Source: Oscillospiraceae bacterium (GTDB lineage Bacteria; Bacillota; Clostridia; Oscillospirales; Ruminococcaceae). Taken from it: a stretch of DNA of 30,152 nt. Under the pieces are notes generated by a model, which did not search any database, was not told where the DNA came from, and was given only the letters and a program-made list of their open reading frames with translations. The stretch covers positions 1 through 30,152 of the forward strand of contig JAAVIG010000186.1 in assembly GCA_014796735.1 (NCBI GenBank), written 5' to 3'. Below, piece after piece: positions 1 through 7,520 of the stretch (the first letter of the stretch is position 1; every line of letters begins with the position of its first letter). The translations under genes were made by a program, and so were the position numbers.

Positions 1-77
1 AACATAGTTTTTTGTTTTTTTCTTAATTAACGGTTTTTTAATATTTTTTATGCTTATTTTTTCTTTACATTTATACT

Positions 78-110
78 AATTTCAATTTAAAAGGATTTTA
101 AATTGAAATT
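78..110. repeat. Perfect AT-rich inverted repeat
   Basis: A 15-bp arm at 78-92 is perfectly complementary to 96-110, with only GGA at 93-95 as the loop. The surrounding 1-158 region is very AT-rich and I see no gene in it. The arms are nearly all A and T, so the hairpin would be weaker than a normal terminator stem and no clean U-run follows on the minus strand. It may help end transcription from the minus-strand gene that stops at 159, or be a small repeat element. Confidence 0.6.
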
Positions 111-121
111 ACACCCAAAGC

Positions 122-174
122 ACTATTCTCAAATTATCCATATAATTTTAAGATAATATTAATTTGAGAATAGT
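122..174. repeat. Inverted repeat overlapping a stop codon
   Basis: The 14-base arm ACTATTCTCAAATT at 122-135 is perfectly repeated in inverted orientation at 161-174. The right arm overlaps the last codons and the TAA stop of the minus-strand DUF218-like gene. The loop holds a second short pairing, ATTATC with GATAAT. There is no U-tract after the stem on the minus strand, so it is not a standard intrinsic terminator; it might protect the 3' end of the mRNA. Confidence 0.55.
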
Positions 175-773
175 ATTAAATACTCCTTTATATCTCCCGC
201 AAATTGACCTCCGCAGCGAGCAAGCTCCCCCAATACCCTGTCTGTGCCAAGCTCAAAGGTGAACCAGTTATCCCTTGTTATATCAAAAACGTCGACGGGA
301 CAGACAACAAGTCTTGCTTCGGGAAAAGCAAGCTGATACAGCATAAGGCAGCGCCTTGCGTGAAATGACTTGCAGACAATTATCCCGCTTTTTATGTCAA
401 GACCCTTTTCGTCCGCGGCCTTTCTTGATAAAAAGGCGTTGTCGCGGGTGTGTCCCGATTCGCTTTCTCCTATTATCGCCGACATGGGAACACCGTTTTT
501 TATTAACACGTCGGTTAAAAATTCGCAGTCGGTATGATAATCGCCGTTATAAATATCCGCCTTTGCCTTTACTCCCTGCCACTTGTCGAACTTTACGCTT
601 ACTCCGCCCGAGGGCATCAGCAAGGGCGCGTAACCGTCATGATAAAGCCTCGCCGCGTATTCGGGCGTGGCGGGGTGCGAACCGCCGGGGAGAAAAATAA
701 TATCCGATCTGACGGGTTCGTCGCTAATAAAAATAAAGTCTGTTATATCGTCAATTATCTTGTTGTTAAACAT
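159..773 (-). CDS. YdcF-like DUF218 family protein
   Basis: A 204-residue soluble protein of the DUF218/YdcF family, whose members share a Rossmann-like fold; some bind S-adenosylmethionine and others are linked to envelope or cyclic polysaccharide metabolism. Visible family marks are the FLPGG strand-loop near residues 27-31, PSGG at 54-57, a conserved glutamate at 103 followed by GHTRDNA at 108-114, and the KSFHARRC segment near 135-142. Unlike the membrane-anchored SanA/ElyC branch, it has no transmembrane segment, so it is probably cytoplasmic. The ATG at 773 has an AAAGGA site five bases upstream. It lies 15 bp after the HAD-like gene and is probably co-transcribed with it. The family is fairly clear; the substrate is unknown. 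Confidence 0.75.
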   Translation of the reverse strand: MFNNKIIDDITDFIFISDEPVRSDIIFLPGGSHPATPEYAARLYHDGYAPLLMPSGGVSVKFDKWQGVKAKADIYNGDYHTDCEFLTDVLIKNGVPMSAIIGESESGHTRDNAFLSRKAADEKGLDIKSGIIVCKSFHARRCLMLYQLAFPEARLVVCPVDVFDITRDNWFTFELGTDRVLGELARCGGQFAGDIKEYLILFSN

Positions 774-788
774 CGTTTTCCTTTCCGC

Positions 789-1535
789 TTAAAGCTTATC
801 CAAAATTTTTATTATTTCATTCCAGTTTTTTATGTGCAAATGCTCACACCGCGGAGTGTCAAATCTCCCCTTTATGTCACGGTCAAAATCAATATTGCTG
901 TCATACCATACGGGAAAGATCCCCGCGTTTGCCGCACCCTCAACATCGGCTATCGGATTATCTCCGCAGTACCAGACCTTTTCGGGCGGCAGTCCTGCTT
1001 TATTCAGTGCAATATCAAAAAGTACCTTGCTCGGCTTTCTGAACATATAATCGCTTGAAGTGATAACAAATTCAAATTTATTGTTTGGCAGCAATCGGTC
1101 AAACCTGTTCCGCAAGGCTTCTCCCGACCATGCTAAGTTGCTTATAACGCCCGTTCTTATTCCCTTTTCATTAAGATAATCAAGCATTTTGTCGGAATCG
1201 GGCATTAACGCGCCCTTAACCGCCGCAGTCCAGAAAACTATTTCCCTTTCAAGAGGAGTTAAGGAAAATTCTATATTCAACAGCTCCGATACCGTCCTAT
1301 CCGCAACCGCCGCCGAAAAATCGCAGTTCTCTTTTTCCCTTACCTCCCCCACCTTACCGTAAACCTCATTAATTACTCTCATATAGTCTTCTACGGTAAC
1401 ATTATCGGGATTTTTCGAGATATGCTTAAACAGCTCCTCATCACCCCGCCGTGAATCCCAATCGGGTTCATACAACAGTGTGTGACCGTAATCAAAAATT
1501 ATCATTTCGGGGTATCTTATTTGTTTGTCGTTCAT
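789..1535 (-). CDS. HAD superfamily hydrolase-like protein
   Basis: A 248-residue haloacid dehalogenase-fold protein. Motif I is FDYGHTLL at residues 14-21, motif II is the serine in GVISN, motif III is the lysine in FRKPSK, and motif IV is WYCGDNPIADVEGAANAG. Motif I departs from the usual DxDGT: the nucleophile aspartate is kept (D15) but the second aspartate, the general acid/base, is glycine. This variant occurs in some HAD branches and argues against ordinary phosphatase chemistry, or for an altered one. The ATG at 1535 has a GGAGG about 15 bases upstream, farther than usual. A TTGTTA/TATAAT promoter lies at 1565-1592. It is first in a two-gene unit with the DUF218-like gene. Substrate unknown. 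Confidence 0.8.
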   Translation of the reverse strand: MNDKQIRYPEMIIFDYGHTLLYEPDWDSRRGDEELFKHISKNPDNVTVEDYMRVINEVYGKVGEVREKENCDFSAAVADRTVSELLNIEFSLTPLEREIVFWTAAVKGALMPDSDKMLDYLNEKGIRTGVISNLAWSGEALRNRFDRLLPNNKFEFVITSSDYMFRKPSKVLFDIALNKAGLPPEKVWYCGDNPIADVEGAANAGIFPVWYDSNIDFDRDIKGRFDTPRCEHLHIKNWNEIIKILDKL

Positions 1536-1564
1536 TGTATTGTACCAAACCTCCGTAAAATTTC

Positions 1565-1592
1565 ATTATAACTCATTTGCTTTTGATAACAA
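1565..1592 (-). promoter_or_regulatory. Sigma-A promoter for the HAD/DUF218 unit
   Basis: On the minus strand TTGTTA (1592-1587), a 16-base spacer and a perfect TATAAT (1570-1565) stand about 30 bases before the HAD-like start codon. A GGAGG follows. The -10 box is exact and the -35 box is two changes from consensus. Confidence 0.6.
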
Positions 1593-1601
1593 AATTTATT
1601 T

Positions 1602-2786
1602 CTATCCCATATCAATACGCTCTATATCATACAGCTTGTCAAGATATTCATAAAAATGCTGCAAAACAATTGGATCAGCCTTACCGAAGTCAATATAAAG
1701 ACATATGCTGATCTCACTTTTTCTTTCAATATTAAAGTCATGAATTTTATCGTCCAAAATCGCGTTGTTGGCTTGAATAAAATCATTAACAGCATCAAAC
1801 ATTTTTTCAAGCGAGGAATCCGAAAAATTGTCCACAAATCGGATTTTTAGCATTACATGAGGGTAGGAAACACTGTTCATATAAACAGGAAACTTCGTTC
1901 CTGTATGAACAGGCTTTTTATTTTTCCTATCGTATTTTTCAAGAAATTCGAGAAAAGCTTCTTTGCTGATAATGTTTTTTTCATCTATTACAATTCTACG
2001 CCCGCAATTATATCCTTCGGGAATTATAGGGGAAAATTCAAAGGTAATATCATTTGTTCCGACAACATCTTTCACGTCGATATATTCTCTATTAGTGTCA
2101 GATTTCCATCTGATGACAAACCGATATTTCGGATATATTTCCCATGAATTTATCGGCTCTATAGTGATTTCGGCATCGGAATATGTGTAACCGTCCTTAT
2201 TTATAGCAAATCTATCAATAATTTCCACCTGTACAATTTTTTTGTATAAGTCCTTAATTCCTGTGAGGTCTGTCAGCATGGGAGTGATCTGACGTCTTAA
2301 TTCATATATAAAGAAAAAAGTATCAATACCCCGGAGTTGAGTTACAGTGAAACAAACTATTTTCTTTCCGGCAAGTATATCGTACTCTAAATTAGGCTGC
2401 TTATGCTCGTTTGAAAGCCGCTGCCTCTCCTCATCGGTGCAAAAGCGGAATATTGGGGGTACTGTAAGCGAGGTTCCCTTTGAAGTGCGGATCAAATTAA
2501 AGTATTCGTCTTTGTTTCCATATTGCCACTTTATCCAGATTATACCCTGAAGCTTTGAGTTGACCGAAAGTTGAACGGGATAATAGCTCCAGCCGTCTTC
2601 ATTATATTGCTGATAACTGTACCCCGTAAGCTTTACCCGCTTTTTGCCGTACATTTTTTCGCACTCTTCGGCAAGAGCGGTTTCCACAGCTTTTTCAAAC
2701 GGGTGTTTTTCTCCAAAGTAATTGTCTTCTTCAATTGAATACCCCCGTAAACACAATTTGCTGGGTGCGATATAAATTTTCAGCAT
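1602..2786 (-). CDS. Unrecognised 394-residue protein
   Basis: I do not recognise this family. The protein begins MLKIYIAPSKLCLRGY, has no signal peptide or transmembrane segment, and mixes charged helices with many aromatic strand-like stretches, so it is probably a soluble alpha/beta protein. I chose the ATG at 2786 because AGAGGT lies seven bases upstream; the frame stays open to a TTG at 2831, but that would lie in the -10 region of the promoter seen at 2820-2848. The gene stands alone between the HAD-like promoter and a divergent glycoside-hydrolase-like gene, with the two divergent -35 boxes only six bases apart. No catalytic motif is evident, so no function is given. Confidence 0.75.
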   Translation of the reverse strand: MLKIYIAPSKLCLRGYSIEEDNYFGEKHPFEKAVETALAEECEKMYGKKRVKLTGYSYQQYNEDGWSYYPVQLSVNSKLQGIIWIKWQYGNKDEYFNLIRTSKGTSLTVPPIFRFCTDEERQRLSNEHKQPNLEYDILAGKKIVCFTVTQLRGIDTFFFIYELRRQITPMLTDLTGIKDLYKKIVQVEIIDRFAINKDGYTYSDAEITIEPINSWEIYPKYRFVIRWKSDTNREYIDVKDVVGTNDITFEFSPIIPEGYNCGRRIVIDEKNIISKEAFLEFLEKYDRKNKKPVHTGTKFPVYMNSVSYPHVMLKIRFVDNFSDSSLEKMFDAVNDFIQANNAILDDKIHDFNIERKSEISICLYIDFGKADPIVLQHFYEYLDKLYDIERIDMG

Positions 2787-2819
2787 AATAGCGACCTCTT
2801 TTTTAATAAATACATTATT

Positions 2820-2848
2820 ATTATACCTCAAACGGAAAAATTTGTAAA
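2820..2848 (-). promoter_or_regulatory. Sigma-A promoter for the unrecognised gene
   Basis: Reading the minus strand, TTTACA (2848-2843), a 17-base spacer and TATAAT (2825-2820) form a near-consensus housekeeping promoter about 34 bases before the ATG at 2786. It is back to back with the plus-strand promoter at 2855-2883. Confidence 0.75.
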
Positions 2849-2854
2849 CCCCCC

Positions 2855-2883
2855 TTGAAAACGTTTTCTTATTATGTTATAAT
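2855..2883 (+). promoter_or_regulatory. Promoter with overlapping cre/LacI-type operator
   Basis: TTGAAA (2855-2860), a 17-base spacer and TATAAT (2878-2883) form a strong sigma-A promoter for the glycoside-hydrolase-like gene. The palindrome GAAAACGTTTTC at 2857-2868 overlaps the -35 box. The stretch TTGAAAACGTTTTCTT at 2855-2870 matches the Bacillus cre consensus WTGNAANCGNWNNCWW at every fixed position. CcpA or another LacI-family repressor bound here would block RNA polymerase, giving carbon-source control; which regulator binds is inference. Confidence 0.7.
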
Positions 2884-2923
2884 GTTAATAATTTAATTTA
2901 TGACTGGAAAACGGAGGACAAAA

Positions 2924-4366
2924 ATGGCGGAGCAAATCAAAAAAATTCATATGGGACCCGCAAAATGCGCGGTTGACTTGGGCGACGGAAGCGAAAGAGG
3001 CGAATATGTCAATCAGGACTATATCCTGCACACCTTGGGCAGACCTCACAGAGCTATAAATCTTATGTACTGCTACTATCCCTTGGACAAGGAGTGGCCG
3101 GGCAGGATTTCCGAGGTGATGAAGGACGCGGATGTGTCTTTCCAGTGGGATTACCCCTACGACGATTATTTCCCCTATAAGGGCGGCTTAAACGGCAATA
3201 CCGAGGGCGAACCCTTCACCTGCATGAGAGACGTTCGCCGTCACGGACAGGATGTTTGCCTTACCTTGACTATCGACCCCAATGTTTCGGACGAACACCT
3301 GATCGCTATCGCAAAGGATCTGCGCAGCTTCGGCAGAGTGATGTTAAGAATAAACCACGAAGCCACAGGCAACTGGTTCAGCTTCACAAAGCGCACCACC
3401 TATCAAGGGGTAGCAGATTTCTATGTACATTTCCACAAAATTTTAAAGGAACACGCGCCCAACGTTTCCACGATACTCTGCGCGGGCGGTTACGATCCAC
3501 GCAGCGGCGAGATCGAAATGGAAAAGGAATTTAAGGAAGCTATCCTGACTACCGACACATGGTCGATAGACAAATACATTTCACTCCACTGGGGCTGGCC
3601 CTTTGATGTAGCGGAAAGAGGCGGAAACAGCCACTCGCGCGCATACCCCGATGATGTTTTCAATTCCGCCAAGCAATCCTTTGAAAGATTCAAACACCTG
3701 AACGGCGGAGCAGCAAAGCCCATGGTAATGAGCGAGCTTAACGCCGACGGTGACGTAGTAGGGCCTTACGAGCAAGCGGAAATCATAACCGAATTCTGCG
3801 ATATGGTAAAGAACGAAAAAGCGGAATGGCTCTCGGGTTTCACCCTCTACCAGTTCCGCGACAGGGGACGTTTGGGACTTGAAATAGAAGACCCCAACAA
3901 TCCCGATGTAGGTATACCCCAGCCCGAAATGGCGGCATATAAGGAAATTATCCACGACGATTACTTCAAGCCCGCTATCACCGAAAAAGAGGAAGCTCAG
4001 TTCCCCGTTAAGCTTCGCTGGGGCGGCTCGGAGGACTCGGAGGGAATCAGCATACCCCTGCATTTCGACTGCAATCCCACCTTCTGTGAGATAACCTTTG
4101 AAGAGGAATTGAACCTGATGATGGAGATCAACGGAAAGTGGTTCTACAAATCCCCCAAGGCTAAAACCATTGACTTTATGAGCGCGTTCTACGAAAAGCC
4201 TTTAAAGGGCGAGTGCGATCTTACCTTGAAAATATTTGCACCTCCCGCAAGCGGCGAGAACGACCCCGCGCAGGGCAAGGATTGGGACATCAACTACTAT
4301 TCGACAATTAACAAAATGCCCAATATCAGGATCAGATTTGAGCCTACGGAGCTTAAGAAAAAATAA
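2924..4366 (+). CDS. Glycoside-hydrolase-like TIM-barrel protein, intracellular
   Basis: A 480-residue protein that resembles clan-A glycoside hydrolases, closest in motif pattern to GH26. An RINHEATGNWF segment (residues 142-152) recalls the GH26 acid/base motif HExNGxWF, giving E146 as candidate proton donor, and MVMSELNADG (268-276) gives E271 as candidate nucleophile. Aromatic segments such as LHWGWPFD (221-228) fit a sugar-binding cleft. From about residue 365 on, a strand-rich tail probably forms a beta-sandwich domain. There is no signal peptide, so it would act on imported oligosaccharides or have another internal role. The ATG at 2924 follows GGAGGA by five bases; the earlier ATG at 2900 lacks a site. 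It is a single-gene unit with its own operator-controlled promoter and terminator. The exact family is uncertain. Confidence 0.65.
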   Translation: MAEQIKKIHMGPAKCAVDLGDGSERGEYVNQDYILHTLGRPHRAINLMYCYYPLDKEWPGRISEVMKDADVSFQWDYPYDDYFPYKGGLNGNTEGEPFTCMRDVRRHGQDVCLTLTIDPNVSDEHLIAIAKDLRSFGRVMLRINHEATGNWFSFTKRTTYQGVADFYVHFHKILKEHAPNVSTILCAGGYDPRSGEIEMEKEFKEAILTTDTWSIDKYISLHWGWPFDVAERGGNSHSRAYPDDVFNSAKQSFERFKHLNGGAAKPMVMSELNADGDVVGPYEQAEIITEFCDMVKNEKAEWLSGFTLYQFRDRGRLGLEIEDPNNPDVGIPQPEMAAYKEIIHDDYFKPAITEKEEAQFPVKLRWGGSEDSEGISIPLHFDCNPTFCEITFEEELNLMMEINGKWFYKSPKAKTIDFMSAFYEKPLKGECDLTLKIFAPPASGENDPAQGKDWDINYYSTINKMPNIRIRFEPTELKKK

Positions 4367-4375
4367 AATAAAAAA

Positions 4376-4415
4376 ACTGCCGCAAATAACAAAAGGTTAC
4401 TTGCGGCAGTTTTTT
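4376..4415. terminator. Bidirectional intrinsic terminator
   Basis: ACTGCCGCAA at 4376-4385 pairs with TTGCGGCAGT at 4401-4410, extended by TAAC/GTTA around a single mismatch, with an AAAAG loop. T-runs follow on the plus strand and A-runs precede it, so it can stop both the glycoside-hydrolase-like gene and the convergent membrane protein gene ending at 4460. Confidence 0.9.
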
Positions 4416-4459
4416 AAAATTATTACCTAATAGTCATTATCGAACGCCCGTTATTTGAA

Positions 4460-5269
4460 TTACTCAAACTCATACAAATTTTCTGGCAGCGGAATATTGT
4501 CGTCAACTAATTCTCCCTCCCAATCACGAGGATAATGCCACTCTAATTCGGCATCATAGTGTTCCTGACTGTAATTATAGAATTTTTCATTAAACTTCTC
4601 GAACCAACCAAAGTTAGGACTACGATACGGGTACAGGTCGGTATAATTGTAGCTATAATCTTTACCCAAGTCAGTAAATACCTCTCCGTCAATATAATAC
4701 TGTTCATACCAAACATCTCCACGACCACTCATATATGTGAAGCCGTTACCGTCAAAATCAACGATCGCTTCAGCCCACCCGATATACTTTGGCGTACCTC
4801 CAACCGCTACCCATCGTTCATGCACCTCTCCCAAGCTGTCCGTTAAGTCCGACCTATAACAGTAAGGAGTGTCGTAATCAATTAAATCGGTTATATCCAA
4901 GTGCTGATCATCAAAGGTAAAATATACTCTGCCATTCTCTATTACATATATGTTATCTTCAGAAGAACCGTCACCGTTGACCACATAAGGTACTTCACCG
5001 CCATAGATAAATTTGCTGCCGTCCGCGAGTGTGTACGTTCTCACGGGCTTTGACGCTGTCGCCGTTACCGCCGCCGTTATCGAAACCGTGGCAGCCACCA
5101 CCGCGGCAGCAAGAACCTTGAACCCCAAACGCAGGTGTTTTTTAGGCTTCACCTTCGCCATAACCCCGTTTAAAACCGCCTCGGTATCCGCTCCCTGCCG
5201 TTCCGATACCAAAAATTTATTGTCAGTATAATTATCCATAAGCTCCGAAACCCTATACTGTGTTCCCAT
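4460..5269 (-). CDS. Single-pass membrane protein paired with ECF sigma (copy 1)
   Basis: A 269-residue protein with a cytoplasmic N-terminus of about 48 residues, one transmembrane helix near residues 50-72 (rich in Ala and Val), and an extracytoplasmic acidic, aromatic-rich domain. Position directly after an ECF sigma gene, with only seven bases between stop and start, suggests it is the membrane-bound anti-sigma factor or regulator of that sigma. No zinc-binding HxxxCxxC motif of the common anti-sigma family is present, so the anti-sigma role is inference from context. It is a clear paralogue of the protein at 6043-6858: both share the N-terminus (MG-QY--SEL), the segment RQGADTEAVLNGVMAKVKPK (with Q for R at its first position in copy 2), and the motif YFTFDxQHLDITDLIDYDTP. 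The ATG at 5269 aligns with the start of the paralogue. Confidence 0.75.
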   Translation of the reverse strand: MGTQYRVSELMDNYTDNKFLVSERQGADTEAVLNGVMAKVKPKKHLRLGFKVLAAAVVAATVSITAAVTATASKPVRTYTLADGSKFIYGGEVPYVVNGDGSSEDNIYVIENGRVYFTFDDQHLDITDLIDYDTPYCYRSDLTDSLGEVHERWVAVGGTPKYIGWAEAIVDFDGNGFTYMSGRGDVWYEQYYIDGEVFTDLGKDYSYNYTDLYPYRSPNFGWFEKFNEKFYNYSQEHYDAELEWHYPRDWEGELVDDNIPLPENLYEFE

Positions 5270-5276
5270 ATTTATT

Positions 5277-5882
5277 TCATCCCTTTCCGTATATTTTTTC
5301 CGTCAATGATGACGGCTTGGCAAATTCACTCGTAACTGTTTTTTTTTCGTATTCGATGCCCTTGTCAATAAGTATCGCCTTTAGCTTTTCCCTGCCACGT
5401 TTAAGCCATGATTTAGCGGTGGATTCGTTTACCCCCATTATCTCCGACGCCTCCGAAACCGTCTGACCGTAATAATAATGCCGCACAAACAAATCCCTTT
5501 GTTCTTCGGGAAGCTGCTCCAAAGCCTCATTCAACAGCCTTGAAAGCTCCTTTTGCTCAATTTTAAGCTGAATATCCTCGTTATCGTAAATCAGAATATC
5601 CTCCTCAAAAGGCAATTCCTCACGGTATTTTCTTAACAGGCTGAACGCCCTGTTGCGGGCGATCACGGAAAGATAGGACTTAAGCTTTCCTGCCTCTAAC
5701 TTTTTTCGATTATCCCATACCGCTAAAAAAACGTCTTGGGTCAGCTCCTCGCACTCCTGACTTCTGCCCTTCAATATTCCCGCGATTATCGAGTACACAA
5801 AAAGATTGTGGGTTACTATCAATTCCTCAAGCGCGGCTATTTCTCCCTTGCGCAAAGCCTTTACCAATTTTTCCTCGTCCAA
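5277..5882 (-). CDS. ECF RNA polymerase sigma factor (copy 1)
   Basis: A 201-residue extracytoplasmic-function sigma factor. Region 2 includes EELTQDVFLAVWDNRKKL and the following SYLSVIARNRAFSLLR helix; region 4 is the helix-turn-helix around LPEEQRDLFVRHYYYGQTVSEA and NESTAKSWLKRGREKL. I place the start at TTG 5882, because the strong GGAGGTGA site sits eight bases before it and lies inside the open frame that runs to the ATG at 5903. The same arrangement recurs in the paralogue, which supports a TTG start. The stop overlaps the ribosome-site region of the membrane protein gene, so the pair is translationally linked. The promoter at 5942-5972 has a non-housekeeping form and is shared by all three sigma genes here, which suggests autoregulation. 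Confidence 0.9.
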   Translation of the reverse strand: MDEEKLVKALRKGEIAALEELIVTHNLFVYSIIAGILKGRSQECEELTQDVFLAVWDNRKKLEAGKLKSYLSVIARNRAFSLLRKYREELPFEEDILIYDNEDIQLKIEQKELSRLLNEALEQLPEEQRDLFVRHYYYGQTVSEASEIMGVNESTAKSWLKRGREKLKAILIDKGIEYEKKTVTSEFAKPSSLTEKIYGKG

Positions 5883-5941
5883 CTGTCTCACCTCCTTTGT
5901 CATTTGCCGTACCGACTTTCAGTGTAAAAGCGCTTTCATAT

Positions 5942-5972
5942 ATTATAACGCAAAAAAAGGAAAAAGGGTTGC
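5942..5972 (-). promoter_or_regulatory. ECF-type promoter of sigma copy 1
   Basis: Minus strand: GCAACC (5972-5967), a 15-base pyrimidine spacer dominated by T, then GCGTTATAAT (5951-5942). AAC at -35 and CGT at -10 are typical features of ECF sigma promoters. The same layout and spacer length precede the sigma genes ending at 6899 and 23238. Confidence 0.7.
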
Positions 5973-5983
5973 ATAATAATAAA

Positions 5984-6021
5984 AAATATCAAACAGGCTG
6001 CCGCAAACGCAACAGCCTGTT
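5984..6021 (-). terminator. Terminator between the two sigma pairs
   Basis: AACAGGCTG at 5992-6000 pairs with CAGCCTGTT at 6013-6021. Read on the minus strand the stem is followed by TGATATTTTTTATT, so it ends transcripts from the copy 2 pair just before the copy 1 promoter. Confidence 0.75.
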
Positions 6022-6042
6022 CAACATTATTATTGACTTGAA

Positions 6043-6858
6043 TTACTCAAACTCACGCAAATCCTCGGGAAACGGGATATTGTCATCAAGCAGCTCACCG
6101 TCCCAATCGGGAGGATAGAACCATTTTTGATGAAGTTCATAGCACTCTTGAACGGAAAAAGGCTTAAAGTGCCCATAAAAGTCAATAAACCAATTGAATT
6201 CAATATAGCGGTACGGGTATTTATCAACGTATCCGTCAGTTCCCCACTGATCTAACAATGTAACTATTTCACCGTCAATATAATACTGATAATACTCAAC
6301 CGCATCTCCGCCTCCCGAAGTATACAGCCAACCGTTACCGTCAATATCGTAAATTGCTTCCCCGAATCCTACACAATTGGGCGTACCTCCTATCGCTATC
6401 CATCTTTCATGCACCTCACCCAAACTGTCCGTTATGTCCGAACGATAGTAATAAGGGGTGTCGTAATCGATCAGATCGGTTATGTCCAAATGCTGATTAT
6501 CGAAGGTAAAATAAACCCTGCCGTTCTCTACTACATATACATTATCATCGGAAGCATAATAACCGTCCTCCACGTAAGGGTGCTCATAATCGCCAATAGT
6601 AATTGTGCCGCCATTTGCGCGTGTGTACACTCTTATGGGCTTTGAGGCCGTCGCCGTTACCGCCGTTATCGAAACCGTAGCAGCCACCACTGCGGCAGCA
6701 AGAAGCTTTACCCCCAAACGCAAGTGTTTTTTAGGCTTTACCTTCGCCATAACCCCGTTTAAAACCGCCTCGGTGTCCGCCCCCTGCTGACCGTCTATTA
6801 AAAATTCATTGTCCTTGTAGCCGTCTATAAGCTCGGAAATATTATACTGTTTTCCCAT
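6043..6858 (-). CDS. Single-pass membrane protein paired with ECF sigma (copy 2)
   Basis: A 271-residue paralogue of the protein at 4460-5269. It has the same architecture: a short cytoplasmic N-terminus (MGKQYNISELIDGY), one transmembrane helix near residues 50-70, and an external domain with the motif YFTFDNQHLDITDLIDYDTP and the C-terminal pattern W-GEL-DDNIP-PE-L-EFE. The N-terminus, membrane segment and central domain are most alike; the last third has diverged, as expected if the two sense different signals. The start at ATG 6858 is chosen by alignment with copy 1; the frame is open to 6918 and a second ATG lies at 6864. It follows the copy 2 sigma gene, so an anti-sigma role is likely but inferred. 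Confidence 0.75.
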   Translation of the reverse strand: MGKQYNISELIDGYKDNEFLIDGQQGADTEAVLNGVMAKVKPKKHLRLGVKLLAAAVVAATVSITAVTATASKPIRVYTRANGGTITIGDYEHPYVEDGYYASDDNVYVVENGRVYFTFDNQHLDITDLIDYDTPYYYRSDITDSLGEVHERWIAIGGTPNCVGFGEAIYDIDGNGWLYTSGGGDAVEYYQYYIDGEIVTLLDQWGTDGYVDKYPYRYIEFNWFIDFYGHFKPFSVQECYELHQKWFYPPDWDGELLDDNIPFPEDLREFE

Positions 6859-6898
6859 ATTCATTTCATTCCTTTCCGATATTTTTATTTTCGCCGTT

Positions 6899-7480
6899 TC
6901 ATGTGGGAGACCGTACAAGACGGGTCGGGCCTAAAACCGTTTCATCGGCTTCAACTCCCTTTTCCGTGAGAATCTCTCTGAGCTTTTCCCTATCCCGCTT
7001 TAGCCAAGACTTTGCGGTAGAATCGTTTATGTTCATTTCCTTTGCCGCCTCACAAACCGTCTGACCGTAGTAATAGTGACGTATAAACAGTTCCCTGTGC
7101 GTACGCGGAAGCTGATCCAACGCTTCGCTCACTAACCTTGAAAGCTCCTTTTGCTCGATCCTAAGCTGAATATCCTCGTCATCGTAAATCAGAATATCGT
7201 CCTCCAACGGCAGCTCCTCGCGGTACTGTCTTAACAGGCTGAACGCTTTATTTCGGGCAATTGCCGCAAGATACGGTTTAAGCTTTACATCATGCAGCTT
7301 TTTACGGTTATCCCAAAGTGCCAGAAACACGTCCTGCGTCAATTCCTCCCACTCCCTGCTTCTGTCCTTAAGTATTCGCCTAATTACCGAGGAAACAAAA
7401 GGATTATACCGAATTATCAGCTCCTTTAACGCCGTTACGTCCCCTTTTCTCAAAGCCTTGACCAATTTATCCTCGTCCAA
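6899..7480 (-). CDS. ECF RNA polymerase sigma factor (copy 2)
   Basis: A 193-residue ECF sigma factor, by eye about two-thirds identical to copy 1. Region 2 (EELTQDVFLALWDNRKKL) and region 4 (LFIRHYYYGQTVCEAA, NDSTAKSWLKRDREKL) are both present. As in copy 1, GGAGGTGA precedes a TTG codon at 7480, which I take as the start. The C-terminus ends ten codons earlier than in copy 1: after the TGA at 6899 the same frame continues with codons for NGENKNIGKE and a second TGA that aligns with the stop of copy 1. The ancestral gene therefore probably ran to that second stop. It sits 13 bp behind mntP-like but has its own ECF-type promoter at 7521-7551. Confidence 0.9.
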   Translation of the reverse strand: MDEDKLVKALRKGDVTALKELIIRYNPFVSSVIRRILKDRSREWEELTQDVFLALWDNRKKLHDVKLKPYLAAIARNKAFSLLRQYREELPLEDDILIYDDEDIQLRIEQKELSRLVSEALDQLPRTHRELFIRHYYYGQTVCEAAKEMNINDSTAKSWLKRDREKLREILTEKGVEADETVLGPTRLVRSPT

Positions 7481-7520
7481 TTGCTTCACCTCCTTAGTTT
7501 TTTTAAAACCGGCCTCATAT

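Noticed and set aside
2900..2923. Upstream ATG for the glycoside-hydrolase-like protein
   Set aside because: It has no ribosome site, whereas GGAGGA is placed properly before ATG 2924; the extra eight residues span that site.
3581..4063. 160-residue open frame on the minus strand inside the glycoside-hydrolase-like gene
   Set aside because: It is antisense to a gene with clear codon pattern, promoter and ribosome site, and its translation matches nothing I recognise.
5952..5966. T-runs before the sigma genes as intrinsic terminators
   Set aside because: No stem precedes them directly at the right distance, and the same spacer recurs between AACC and GCG in all three promoters.
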